This document shows, piece after piece, positions 11,561-21,876 of a stretch of DNA of 44,273 nt. The stretch is from Parvularia atlantis (Eukaryota; Opisthokonta; Rotosphaerida), in contig CALSCO010001739.1 of the NCBI GenBank assembly GCA_943704415.1, positions 1 through 44,273 on the forward strand. Direction: 5' to 3'. How positions within the stretch are numbered: position 1 is the first letter of the stretch; each line of letters begins with the position of its first letter. A program made the position numbers and the translations under genes. The notes below the pieces were generated by a model that was not told the DNA's origin, did no database searches, and saw only the letters and a list, made by a program, of their open reading frames with translations.

Positions 11561-11634
11561 CCGCTTACCTCAGCCATCTCGGCCTACGTCAGCCCCGACC
11601 CCGCTTACCTCAGCCATCTCGGCCTACGTCAGCC
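11561..11634. repeat. 34-bp direct repeat in tandem
   Basis: Two identical 34-bp units at 11561-11594 and 11601-11634 are separated by the 6 bp CCGACC (period 40). Each begins CCGCTTACCTCAGCC and ends CCTACGTCAGCC. The ACGTCA box (CRE-like half site) therefore occurs twice. A shorter variant (CTTACCTCACCCG) lies just upstream at 11551-11563. Confidence 0.85.
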
Positions 11635-11769
11635 ACCGCCCGGTCCCCTCTTAAACCGTGCCCCACCCCCTGTGTTGTGTGTCTTTCGTCGCTTACGAAC
11701 CACGAAGTCTTACACCGCCGTGCTCGTGTGGGACCCCGACCGGCACTCACGGTGGCCCACGGGTGAGCT

Positions 11770-12050
11770 CAACCAAGCCTCGCGACTGCCGGGCCTTTCC
11801 GAGTTCGGGCCAGTACATCTTGGGCAGAGCCCTCTCGGTTTTCAGAGAGTGAACACAGCTGATCACATCGACAGGCACTCCCGCATTTCGCCGAGAGCAC
11901 GACGCCGCACAACGACTTCACGAGACGCTCAGGCGGCAACTGCGTGCCTGCGACGACTCGGACGCCTTTGAACTCGTGCCGGACGCGGCCACGCTCGTGA
12001 TGGTCTTGTGCACTGTGCCCACGCCCACGCCCGCAGCGGCGCACCAGGCG
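11770..12050 (+). pseudogene. Broken tandem copy of the 3' end of the PLOD-like gene
   Basis: The stretch matches the 3' part of the adjacent gene (about 13045-13200 and 13366-13500) in the same order. Shared strings include TTTCCGAG, CCAGT, ACATCGACA, CTCCCGCAT, CGCCGCACAACG, GCTCAGGCGGCAACTGCG, GACGCGGCCACG and CCCACGCCCACGCCC. About 165 bp present in the gene between the two blocks is missing here, and the preceding catalytic part is absent. The copies differ by many substitutions and by in-frame 3-nt differences, so the duplication is not recent. The frame is broken upstream, so this is read as a relic, not a gene. It lies immediately 5' of its parent in the same orientation. Confidence 0.8.
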
Positions 12051-12115
12051 GCAAGCAACAGAAAAGAACCATGTATGCCATTTGTTGCGAGTTTGATCTT
12101 AGCTGGTTGATACCT

Positions 12116-13503
12116 ATGAGGCGCCACGTCGCGCTGGCGACGTCGGGCACACTGCTGCTGCTGCTGTTCGCGGTGGCTTTCAGAAGCTCGCAGCCGGCGC
12201 CGGTGGTCGTGGCTGCAGTAGCATCCGCATCTTCCGCCGCATCATGCCCGCCGCCGACGCTCAGCCTCCAGCCGGAGCTGCTCCGACACGGACCACGCGG
12301 CGCGCCGCCGCCCGAGCAGGACCTGGCCGTGCCGGCTGCGTGGCGCGACGTCGTGCAGCCGCGCGCTGTGCACCAGTGCATCGCGGATGCCATCAACTGC
12401 TCGAACGACTACGACGACGGCGTGGACGTCGACCCGGGCGCGACGGTCGAGCTGGTCGTGCCGATGTCGACCGCGGGCAGGATCAGGGAGGTCTGCCCGC
12501 TGCTCGAGACGGCCGTGCGCATGGGCTACAATATCACGCTGGTCATCAGCGACCTGGCGCGCTGGAAGACGATTGGCAACCACGAGAAGATCCGCCTGGT
12601 GGACATGCTGATGCGTTTGCGTCGCGCCGAGATCCTGCAGGAGCTCGGGCTGCTCGCTCGGGACATGCACCTCGACGCGACGACGCTGCTCGCGCACGTG
12701 AACGCGACCTCGCACGCCGAGGCCGTGCGCACGTACCTGGACTCGCGGCCGCCGCACCTGTTTGTGGAGTCGGACGCTTTCGACGTGGTGGTGCAGCTGC
12801 CGCCGCGCGCGGTGCTGCGGCGGTGGCGTGCGTACTGGCCTGCGACATCGCGCTTCATCATCAGTGGCGAGGCAAGTCTGTTCCCGTACTACTTGGTCGA
12901 CGATCCGAAGTACAACGCAACCTACGCGCTCAAGCCCGTTGATGAGCCCGGCAAGCCGTTGCTGTTGCCGTTTCCCAACAGTGGTGTGTGGCTGGGCCAG
13001 CTGGACGCCGTGGCGGACTTTCATGCAGAGATGCTCCGCGCGAGTGCAAGAAAGCCGCGCGAGTGCCGCATGTTTCCGAGATCAGACCAGTGCATTGCGG
13101 TCGTGACCCTCGCGGCACGCAACATGACCTCGGCCGACAACATCGACATGAGCTCCCGCATCTCGCAGAGCATGACACCGCACAACGGCTTCAACACCAA
13201 GCGGCACGTTCGCGCATGCACCGACGGACGCCTCCGCCGCACCGACGTCGAGCGCACGCCCGTCTTTGTGCACTTCAACGGGCGCGGCAAGTCGTTCATG
13301 GCCGCGGCGCACGAGCACGGATGGCACCGTCAGCCCGCAAGACTATGCCGCTGGCGCAGTTCCACGTCGCGCACGAGATGCTCAGGCGGCAACTGCGAGT
13401 GTACGACGACGCCTTCGAGCTTGTGCGCGACGCGGCCACGTTTATGATGGACCTGTGCACCGCGCCCACGCCCACGCCCACGCCCACCGCCGCAGCGCCT
13501 TGA
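12116..13503 (+). CDS. PLOD-type (collagen glucosyltransferase-like) glycosyltransferase, type II membrane
   Basis: The start at 12116 (MRRHVALATSGTLLLLLFAV) gives a textbook signal anchor; an in-frame ATG at 12071 would put 15 residues before it. The lumenal part has VELVVPMSTAGRIREVCPLL, ITLVISDLARWK, then HLFVESDAFDVVVQLPP, SRFIISGEASLFPYYL, LPFPNSGVWLGQLDAV, a DQC motif and VFVHFNGRGKSF. This order (acidic site, SxEA, NSGxxxG, D-Q, HxNG) is that of the glycosyltransferase domain of PLOD/LH3 and related collagen-type glycosyltransferases. One open frame runs to 13447, but the conserved C-terminal segment (MLRRQLRVYDDAFELVRDAA) lies in another frame ending at 13503. A short intron or a one-step frameshift must lie between about 13290 and 13366. 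The end is therefore provisional. Confidence 0.72.
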
Positions 13504-13661
13504 GCACCGTCAGCCTCAACATGTACATATCGCATTGATCGTAGGACAACTATAAGCGCTGGCACAATTCGCAATTTTTGTGTTTTCTGCGACGCCCCGT
13601 CGCGAACGCGTCGCGTGCCCCGCACCTACCTGCGTCTCGGCCCCTGCCCGTGCCTGCGGCC

Positions 13662-16600
13662 ATGGCGTTCAAAGCCGACTTTGGCCTGGACGACTTGGAC
13701 GACATTCTCGGCGACCTGAACGACTCGCTCGCGGGCCTGGACGAGTTCATGGTCACAGACGAGGATCTGCAGAAGCACAACCTGCCCAAGCGCACCTCGG
13801 TCGTGATTGACATGCAGGACGTCAAGCTCGAGGCGCGCCGCGCCGCCCGGCACCGCCTGCTCTCAGCTGACGCAAGCGCCGCGCGCCGCCGTCGCACAAA
13901 CAGGCGCTCAGCCCGGACGAGATGCTCAAGTCGCTCGCGGCCGCTGTTGTCGAGGCGCCGGTCGCTGCGCCGCGCGCGGGCCGCACCGCCGTGACGGCGA
14001 ACACCGCAAGCACTGCGAGCACCGCGAACGCCGTGTCCTCGACCAGTTGCGTGCAACCGCCGCTGTGCGTGCGCTCACGTGCGCCGCACCCCCTACAGAG
14101 AGCGCCTCGCCGCCGCCCGCGCAGGCCGCCGTCGTCGTGCGCGCCCGCCCGCGCCGGCTGTGTGCACGCGCAGAGCTCACGGCCCGTGCCGCGCGGCGCA
14201 GGACGACATCATGGCGCAGCTATCGATGGCCACGCAGGCCGTCGAGTCGATCGACCCGAACGAGCAGCAGAAGATTAAGGAGCGGCGCATCGCCGAGGCC
14301 ATGGAGCGCCTCAAGCAGGCCAACATCAAAAAGGCGTGCTTGCCGGCGCGGGCGCTGGACGTGTGGCCTGGCTCGCTGACCGCACGCGTCGCAGCTCAAC
14401 CTCAAGGTCGGCGTCAACGGCGGATCCAAGACAGTGCCGATCACGTCGCTCATGTCGACCGAGCAGGTGCCGCGCGCAGGCAGGCAGGCCGTGTGGCGCC
14501 CAGCGCCGACACGCACGCGGGCACAGATCATCAGTGACACGCTCGAAAAGGCGCGCCTGGACCCGCACCCGGAATGGACGCTGTTCGAGGTCGTGACGGA
14601 CTTTGGCATTGGTGCGCCGCGCATGCACGGCCTGCACGCGCGCGCGCACGCGTGTGACACGCGACGGACGCGCACAGAGCGCCCAATCAAGCACTACGAG
14701 AAGGTCACCGACATCGTCTACTCGTGGGAGATCGAGACGACCAACACAATCGTCCTGCGCCAATTCCCGGGCAAGCGCGCGCTCAACACGGTGGTGCGTG
14801 CGCTGGAGCGTGCCGCCTGCCGCCCACCGCCCGCTCAGACAGAGCGCGCGCGTGCACGCATGCGCAGAAAACGACGCAAGAGTTCCCGCGCATGAGCGGC
14901 GTGATGTACCTCGAGAAGAAGGGCAAGTGGACCAAGCGCTACTTTGAGCTCAAGTTCTCGGGCATGTACCACTACAAGGACACGAAGGTGCGCGCTCTGT
15001 GCCGCGATGGGGCTTTGCTCACGCGCGCGCACGCCCGCAGCTCTCGCAGGAGACGTTCTTTTGCGCGTGGAACAGCGTCGACGTGTACGACGTGCTCGTG
15101 CCGCGCAAGAAGGCCCCCTCCAAGTACTGCTTTGCGCTCAAGTCGCAGGAGCGCATGTCCAAGTCGGGTGTGTGCCGAGCTGCGCCGGCGTGCGTCGCGC
15201 GCGCTGCTGACCGGACGGGTCTGTGCGGCAGACGTCGATGACCCGTCCGACTACTGCCGCTTCTTGTGCGTGGAGGACGAGGCCGTGCTCGAGCAGTGGA
15301 CATCGGCGCTGCGCAACGCCAAGGTGCGGCACCACACGGGCGCGTGGCGGTCGGCGCTCACGCCTGCGTGGCCTCCGCCAGAACCGCAAGTTCCTCGAGG
15401 ATCACCCAGAGTACCTCGGCGACCCGAGCCTGCTCAACGTCTCGGCCGAGAAGGAGGTGCTCAACCGCCTGCGCGAGGGCTACAAGAAGACGGAGAAGGT
15501 GTGCGCGTGCCCTGTGGCGCTTGAGCGGTTCGGTGCGCTCACGCACATACATGCACGCGCACGGTAGGTGGAGAAGAAGGAGGGCTTGGCTGCCGCGATG
15601 GACATCGAGAAGCAGCGCAAGGAGGAGCTCGACATGCTCCTGCGCAAGGCCGCCGAGATGAAGTCCGAGCAGCAGCAGCAGCCGGCTGCCGCGCCACCGC
15701 CTGAGTTCGCGCCGCCGGTCGTGACGCAGCGGCGCGCCAGCCTCATACCGCCGCCGGACGTGTCCCTACCCACGCCCGTCATTCCGCCGCCCGACACGCC
15801 GCCGCCTGCTCTCCAGCGGCAGTCGATGGCCGGGCCTGCCAGCCTTCCGCCGCCGCTCACCGCTCCGCCGCCCCTCGCGAGCCAGCGCCAGTCGGTTGGC
15901 GCGCCCAATCTGCCGCCGCCGATCCTGCCGTCGAGCCTGCCGCCCGCAAATCGGCCCGTGTCTGCCGTACCCGCACACCTACCCCCGCCTAACCTGCCGG
16001 GCACGCTGCCGCCCGTCCCGGCCATGTCGCCGCCGCTGGACCTCGTGCCTGCGCCACTCGCACGCAAGCCCAGCATCCCGGGCATCCCGCCGCCGACCAC
16101 GCAGACGCCGCCCGTTCCGCTCGCGCGCAAGCCGAGCAACCCGGGCGTGCCGCCGTCCGACCTGCCCTCGCGCCCGCCGCCCGTGGAGCTGCTGCCCGCG
16201 CCGCTGGCTCGCGCGCCCAGCAACCCGACCATGCCGGCGATGCCGCTCATGCCTACGACGGGTGCGCACGCTGTACCACCCGCCGGCTGGTGTCGCTCAC
16301 GCCCGGGCCGCAGCACCTCCACCCGTGGCCGCGCGCAGGAAATCGATCTCGCAGGACGACGAGCCGGCTGCGCCGGCGAACGCCCCGCCCGTGAGCGCGA
16401 AAAAGGTGTGGTCGTGCATGCCCTTGCCTGCCGCGCGCGCCTGACGCCCGCGCCTGACGCCGTGCCGCGCGCGGCAGCCGCTGGGCGGCGTCGCAATGCC
16501 CGGCTTTGCGCCCGTGCCTGGCGCTGCGCCGCGGCCCATGCCCAGCCAGAGCGCGGAGCTGGCGAGCATCGTGAGCGGGTGCGCACGCACGACCTGAAGT

Positions 16601-17119
16601 GTGGCTCGCAGCCTGACGCACGACGCCGCGCCGGTAGCACCGCGACGCCGCCCGTGCCGCCCTCGTCGTCCAAGCCGGCTACGACGGTACGCGCTCGCGC
16701 TCGCGTAGCCCGCACACGGGCTACTAACGACGGCGAGTGCAGACCCCGCTGCCGCCCACGATCGCGCTCAAGCCCAAGACGCCGCCGCCGATCGCGTGCG
16801 TTTGCGCCAGCTGCACGGACGTGCTCTAGGCTGACGAACATGCACCTGCGCGCAGTGGCTTTGGGCAGGTTTCACTTGGCAACCTCCCGCCGCCGCCAGC
16901 TGCCGTGCCGCCGCCAGCACAGGTGTGGCTGTACGCGTGCGTGTGAGTGTTTGCTGACGCAGTGCGCAGCTGCCGCCGCCGCCGGTCGTGCCGGTCGCGC
17001 ACAAGCCCGTGGCCGTGCCCGCGCCGACCGTGCCGCCGTCCACGACCAAGCCACCCGCGGGCAACAGCGAGCTCGAGGAGCGCATGAAGAAGATCGCGGC
17101 GAAGAACTACGTCGCGTGA
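13662..17119 (+). CDS. RA-PH adaptor with coiled coil and proline-rich tail (MRL/RIAM-lamellipodin-like)
   Basis: A membrane-to-actin adaptor by domain order. Exon 1 (13662-13832) encodes an acidic helix with an LD-like motif (LDDILGDL). A coiled-coil segment (NEQQKIKERRIAEAMERLKQ) precedes an RA domain from 14395 (LNLKVGVNGGSKTVPITSLM, DPHPEWTLFEVVTDFGIERP, WEIETTNTIVLRQFPGKRAL). A PH domain follows (MSGVMYLEKKGKWTKRYFEL, KYCFALKSQERMSKS, DYCRFLCVEDEAVLEQWTSA). After NRKFLEDHPEYLG come a second coiled coil (EKQRKEELDMLLRKAAEMKS) and about 450 residues of LPPP-rich sequence with repeated ARKPS blocks, ending ERMKKIAAKNYVA. RA directly before PH followed by Pro-rich sequence is the MRL architecture; Grb7-type proteins would end in SH2, absent here. 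Several exon edges in 16260-17000 are uncertain. Two introns appear to be GC-AG. Confidence 0.82.
13833..13903 (+). other. Probable GC-AG intron 1 of the RA-PH adaptor gene
   Basis: The exon ends GTCAAGCTCGAG and the intron starts GCGCGCCGCG. It contains CTGAC and ends CAAACAG before GCGCTCAGC. A GT donor (GTCAAG at 13821) would also keep frame, but it lacks the GTGCG form used elsewhere, so the GC donor is preferred but not proven. Confidence 0.55.
14334..14394 (+). other. GC-AG intron of the RA-PH adaptor gene
   Basis: The intron starts GCGTGCTTGC straight after AACATCAAAAAG, has a CTGAC box and ends GTCGCAG before CTCAACCTCAAG, the first strand of the RA domain. No in-phase GT is available close to the boundary. 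Confidence 0.75.
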
Positions 17120-17230
17120 ACGCGCACGGTCGTCATGGAGGATTGTTGCTTTGGCTTGCAAGCAAGGGGTTGTCAGTACTGCTGGACAGAGACAGAAAGG
17201 ACAAGGACAAGGACGCGGGGCTGTGCGGGC

Positions 17231-18175
17231 TCACAGGGTCGCGTAGGGCGTGAACGTGGCCGGGGTTGTCGTCACGCCCGCGCGCAGGGCCTGGCGCGAG
17301 GCCGCGGTGGACGCGGGCACGTAGCGGCCGTGCTCGGGCAGGGCGAGGCGGTCAAAGTCGGCGGCGAGCTCGACGAGCTTGAGGGCGACGTCTGGGCCGG
17401 CGATGCACGGGCCGTGACCGGGCGCGAGGGTGAGCGGCTTGAGCGCGGCGAGCAGGTCGACCGAGTGCTTGGCGGCGACCCAGTCGGACGTGTAGTAGGC
17501 CGGTGGGCCGTGCAGCTCGGGGGCCTGACGCGCGACGGCGAAGAACGACTCCTGCTTGGTCGTGCAGAACGCGTCGCCGACGAGGAGCGTACGGTCGGCG
17601 TCGCGGAAGAAGCTAACGTGGCCGTCGGTGTGGCCGGGCGTGTGGATCCAGCGCCAGCCGGGCAGGACCGACGGCGGGAGGGCGCCGCTGTCGCCCTCGA
17701 GCAGGCACAGGCGGTCGACGATGTCGATCGGGCTGCTCGGGTAGAGCGGCGAGAGGCGGGCCATGGCGCCGCCACCGACGGTCGGGTCGGGCGGCGGGTA
17801 GGCGCACTGGCCGTTGAGGAAGGGCAGCTCGCGGCGATGCGCGTAAACGGGCACGTCCCACTCGTCCGCGAGCGTCCGCACCGCGCCGACGTGGTCAAAG
17901 TGCCCGTGCGTGAGCAGGATGGCCCGCGGCGGCACGTCGCCAAAGTGCCGGCGCACCCAGCGGCGCACGCGCCAGGCCGACAGCGGCAGGCCCGTGTCGA
18001 TCAGGACCCAGTCGTGCGCGTCGGTCTCGGAGCGCACGGCGAAGAGGTTGACGAAGAGGATGGTCAGGCCGTGCACGCCGTGTGCGACGTCGTCCGCGTG
18101 CACGACCTCGCTCGCCTCGAGCGCGAGGCCGTCGTACGCGCCGAGCTTGTGTGCGCCCTTCTCGGTCAGCACCAT
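17231..18175 (-). CDS. Metallo-beta-lactamase-fold hydrolase, intronless
   Basis: A single uninterrupted frame of 314 residues from Met 18175 (MVLTEKGAHKLGAYDGL). The metal site motif LLTHGHFDHVGAV (HxHxDH) is intact, followed by the second-shell motifs HTPGHTDGHVSFF and LLVGDAFCTT, and a final metal-site His in LAPGHGP. These identify a glyoxalase II/lactonase-like MBL hydrolase; the substrate cannot be told. The frame stays open upstream to 18364, which could add 63 residues of low-complexity sequence, but the Met at 18175 starts where bacterial homologues usually start. The lack of introns among intron-dense neighbours suggests acquisition from bacteria. It is convergent with the adaptor gene (111 bp). 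Confidence 0.85.
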   Translation of the reverse strand: MVLTEKGAHKLGAYDGLALEASEVVHADDVAHGVHGLTILFVNLFAVRSETDAHDWVLIDTGLPLSAWRVRRWVRRHFGDVPPRAILLTHGHFDHVGAVRTLADEWDVPVYAHRRELPFLNGQCAYPPPDPTVGGGAMARLSPLYPSSPIDIVDRLCLLEGDSGALPPSVLPGWRWIHTPGHTDGHVSFFRDADRTLLVGDAFCTTKQESFFAVARQAPELHGPPAYYTSDWVAAKHSVDLLAALKPLTLAPGHGPCIAGPDVALKLVELAADFDRLALPEHGRYVPASTAASRQALRAGVTTTPATFTPYATL

Positions 18176-18348
18176 CTCGGCAGGGGCGTGTTGCGCGTCG
18201 AGTCGACAGGAGAGTGTCGCTCGCCCGTGACTCTGCGCTGACCCGTGCGCATCTGTGCTGACCGATCTCGCGCGACCTGAGGTGATCCGATGAACCTCAT
18301 CCAAGTTAGCACCTCCTAGCGCAACTACAACAGCGGCTACACAGCGCG

Positions 18349-19717
18349 TCAGCGCTCGGACCACGTCCCAGCCCCGGAGCAGCTGTCGGTGATCTCCTGC
18401 TCCTCCACGGTCAGCCGCAGCGTCGCCGCCTCGAGCAGCAGCTCGCGCTTGCTGCGGCTCTCGAGCTTGCGATGGTCCCCACCTGCGAGCGCCGATTCAG
18501 CCGCTGGCTGCAGCACGGCCGCGCTAGCATCGCACCCAGCCGATACGACCCGCCCTGCAGCGCATCGCTGTCGACGCTCTCCTCGGCCCCGGGCTCGTAC
18601 GGCGTCTCCCCGCTCCCGCCCACGCGCGCCCCGCCGCTGCGAGTCCAGTCGAGCCGTGCTGCGACGCGCGACTCAGCACGCCTCACAAGCATGCGCACGG
18701 CAAGCGCACCGGCCTCGTTCGTCAGCTCGCGGTTGAACCGGTGAAAGTCGTTGTTGTGCTCGTCGTGCACCATGTGCGCGAGCTCGTGCAGGAGCACCTT
18801 GCGGATCGTGTCGTAGTAGCGGAAGCCGCGGAAGTCTTGCGGTCGCGCGGTCAGCGCCTCGCCGACTGCGCACGCGCGAAAACGCACTGTCCGTGCGCAG
18901 GCGGAGTGCGATCTCCTGGCCACGGTTGCGGTTGTAGCCGAGGATGGTGTGTTCGACTGACGTGCGCGCGGCGGGTGTGAGCGACCACTGGTGCGAGCGC
19001 GGTGTGTGTGTGCGCACGCGGCGACAGCTCGCGCAGCGTCCCGATGCTCCATTTGTGCGCCTTGAGCAGGCCGCGGATGCCAAGGTCGTCGGCCAGCCTT
19101 CGCGGTACACGTCAGCGGCCTGCAACACGCGTCGCACCGTGCACTGCGCACCGCTGCAGCAGCGCCCGCGCCTTGTCCTGCTCGGGCAGGTCCGGCAGCA
19201 CCTCAACGCGGTGGAAGCGGTACGCAAGCTCGTCCGCCGAGGGCGGCGCGCGGCTGGCCACGGCGGCACGTGGCTGGCGGCGCTGGCGCCTCTGCAGCTC
19301 GGCATCTGACGCAGACGGGTGTGAGCACAGCGCAGGCGCGCGGACGTGCGTGCGCATTCTTGCGTGCCTCGCCCGGCCGCCGCCGCGAGCGACGCCTGCG
19401 TCTGCTTCACGTCGGCCTCGCTGCTCCCGACGAGCATGACCTTGCCGGCGTCCGCCAGCCCGCACTCGGCCAGCGTGCGCTCGGCCGCCACCGCCGCCGC
19501 CAGCTGCCCTGTTGCACATGCGCACGCGTGCTTGGGTAAGCGGCGTTGGCGGCGACACCGGTCACGCACCGCCCTTGAACACCAGCTTCTGCGCAAACGG
19601 CGCCACGCCCGTCAGCGCCAGCAGGCGCTCCTGCAGTTCGGCCACACGCGCGTCCCGCGGCAGGCGCACGGCGTGCGTCGCGCCCGCGAAGCGCACAACA
19701 AGCTCCACGTCATCCAT
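18349..19717 (-). CDS. Ubiquitin-like + WLM-domain metalloprotease (Wss1-like)
   Basis: Starts at ATG 19717-19715. Residues 1-70 form a ubiquitin-like fold (VELVVRFAGATHAVRLPRDA, ALTGVAPFAQKLVFKG, then LAECGLADAGKVMLVGS). A Lys/Gln/Ala linker leads to the WLM domain: YRFHRVEVLPDLPEQDKARA, GLLKAHKWSIGTLRELS, GYNRNRGQEIALRLRTD, then FRGFRYYDTIRKVLLHELAH with the zinc site HELAHMVHDEH (HExxH...H). A helical C-terminus (HRKLESRSKRELLLEAATLR) ends at 18349 after a standard intron. UBL-WLM proteins are related to Wss1/SPRTN proteases that degrade DNA-protein crosslinks, often with Cdc48/p97 and SUMO or ubiquitin. I did not identify a clear VIM/SHP or SIM motif. About 6 exons. Confidence 0.85.
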
Positions 19718-19800
19718 CACGATTGCCGGCGATTGTCACAAAAGTGGCTGGCCACACACGCTAGCCACTTTCGCACGCTTCAGGACTTTGTGTGAGCGAG
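19718..19800. promoter_or_regulatory. Divergent promoter with 9-bp inverted repeat
   Basis: The 83 bp between the start codons of the WLM protease (-) and homogentisate dioxygenase (+) must serve both genes. AAAGTGGCT at 19741-19749 is repeated inverted as AGCCACTTT at 19763-19771 with a 13-bp spacer. The symmetrical position suggests a dimeric factor site; this is inferred from symmetry alone. Confidence 0.45.
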
Positions 19801-21766
19801 ATGACTGGTTCGTGCCGCGCCCCCGCACACGCCGCGCCCCGCTCACGCCGCGCGCGCATGCAGACGGCAAGTACAAGTACTTCAACGGCTTCGGCACGCT
19901 GCAGTGCTCTGAGGCGCTGCCCGGCGCGCTGCCCAAGGGCCAGAACTCGCCGCAGGCACCCCGCTTTCGCCGCTCGCTCGCTCGCTTGCTTGCTCATACC
20001 GCCGCGCGCCGCAGACGTGCCCGTACAACCTGTACGCGGAGCAGATCTCCGGCACGGCGTTCACCAAGCCGCGCCTGCAGAACCAGTACAGGTGCGCACG
20101 GGGTTGCGCGAGCGCGCGCACACGTGGCCCTGAGCCGTGCGGCAGCTGGTTCTACCGCGTGCGCCCGTCGGTCATGCACCAGCCGTTCGAGAAGATCGAC
20201 GCCGGCCTGCTCAAGAGCAACTTTGACACAGAGGCGACGCCGCTGCCCAACCAGCTGCGCTGGGACCCGTTCGACCTCCCCGCCGACACCGCCAAGGTGG
20301 ACTTTGTGCAGGTGCGCGGCGTGGGCCGGCTCGCGGTGCGTGCCGCTGACGCGCACCGCAGGGCCTCGCGACCGTGTGCGGCGCCGGCTCGCCGACCGTG
20401 CGCAACGGCATGGCCATCCACATGTACATGGCCAACGCCGACATGGTCGACAAGGCGTTCTACAACGCCGACGGCGACCTGCTGATCGGTGCGCGCGGCG
20501 ACCGCAGCAGCACGCGCGGCGCTCACGCCCGTCCGCGCGCCAGTGCCGCAGCAGGGCGCGCTCGATATCCGCACCGAGTTTGGCTTCCTCGAGGTCCAGC
20601 CCAACCAGATCTGCGTAATCCAGGCACGCGCGACCCGCCGCACAACGCCGTGTCCCTGACGCGCTTGGCCCCGCAGCGTGGCATCCGCTTCGCCGTCAAG
20701 CTGCCGGACGGCCCGAGCCGCGGCTACATCTGCGAGGTGTTCAACGGCCACTTTGAGCTGCCCGACCTCGGCCCGATCGGTGCGCGGGCGCACAGGCAGC
20801 ACACGACGTCTGACGTGCACGCTGGCCAGGCGCGAACGGCCTCGCCAACCCGCGCGACTTCCAGATCCCCGTCGCCGCGTTCGAGGACCGCCAGTGCGAC
20901 TTTGCCGTCGTGGCCAAGTTCGGAGGCCGCCTGTTCCAGATGAAGCTTGGCCACTCGCCGTTTGACGTCGTCGCGTGGCACGGCAACTACGCGCCGTACC
21001 GGTATGACCTCGCGCACTTCATGGTCATCAACACGGTGTCGTTTGACCACCCGGTGCGCGCGCTCGCGCGTGCCCCCCTCGCTGCGCCCCTGACCGGCTC
21101 GCGCGCTGTCGCAGGACCCGTCCATCTTCACCGTGCTCACGGCCAAGTCGCTCGAGCCCGGCGTGGCCGTGGCCGACTTTGTCATCTTCCCGCCGCGCTG
21201 GATGGTCGCCGAGCACACGTTCCGCCCGCCGTGGTACCACCGCAACTGCATGTGCGCCGCAGCGGCCGCGGCCTTGCCGTGCGGCTCACGCACACGTTGC
21301 GCGCCGCTGTGCTTCCCAGGTCCGAGTTCATGGGCCTCATCCTCGGCAAATACGACGCCAAGAAGATCGGCTTCTCGCCGGGTGGCGCGTCGCTGCACAG
21401 CACCATGTCGCCGCACGGCCCGGACCGCGAAGCGTTTGACGGTGCGAGCACGCTCCGGCGCGCGCTCTCGGCTGTGCTCACGCCGCACGTGCGAACAGGT
21501 GCGAGCACGAGCGACCTCAAGCCGGTCAAGTACGACAACACGATGGCGTTCATGTTTGAGACGCACTTCATGCTGTCGGTGACCGGTACGCCAAGCGCGC
21601 GCGCGCGCGGGCGCGCACGGCCCACGGCCAGCGCGGCTGCTAATGCGGTGCACATGCACACACAGACTGGGGCCTCACCGGCTGCGGCAAGGTGCAGAGC
21701 GACTACTACAAGGTTTGGCAGACGCTGCAGTCCAACTTTGACCCGGCGTGGAAGCCGTCGGTTTGA
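19801..21766 (+). CDS. HGD: Homogentisate 1,2-dioxygenase
   Basis: Opens the ring of homogentisate to maleylacetoacetate in tyrosine/phenylalanine breakdown, using Fe(II) and O2. A tiny first exon (19801-19807, ATGACTG) splices to GACGGCAAGTACAAG, giving [13 protein letters not shown]. Joined exons then read [167 protein letters not shown] and [12 protein letters not shown]. The iron ligands (His in YHRN, Glu in SEFMG, His in SPHGPD) are all present. It ends at TGA 21764-21766. About 11 introns of the local GTGCG type. Confidence 0.97.
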
Positions 21767-21876
21767 GTTTGGCCGTGGTTGTGCGCCTCTTTCGCATCTA
21801 GTAAACCGTGCGTCGCTTACGACGCACATGCACGGCGCGACACAACAAAGCGTCAGAGCCACGGCGCCCGACGCGC

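Larger units (their letters stand above)
11346..12115. other. 770-bp intergenic region with repeat and gene relic
   Basis: This is the largest gap in the window. From left to right it holds the divergent upstream flank of the PP2A gene, a 34-bp tandem direct repeat (11561-11634), about 130 bp with no feature I can name, a degraded copy of the downstream glycosyltransferase 3' end (about 11770-12050), and the short leader of the PLOD-like gene. AT content is higher just before 12116 than in the genes. Confidence 0.6.

Noticed and set aside
15480-16841. Minus-strand open frame of 453 codons, Gly-rich
   Set aside because: It is the antisense of the LPPP-rich tail of the RA-PH adaptor; the Gly richness merely mirrors CCG/CCC codons.
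17135-18241. Plus-strand open frame of 368 codons
   Set aside because: Antisense of the metallo-beta-lactamase-fold gene, whose HxHxDH motif and other conserved residues are all on the minus strand.
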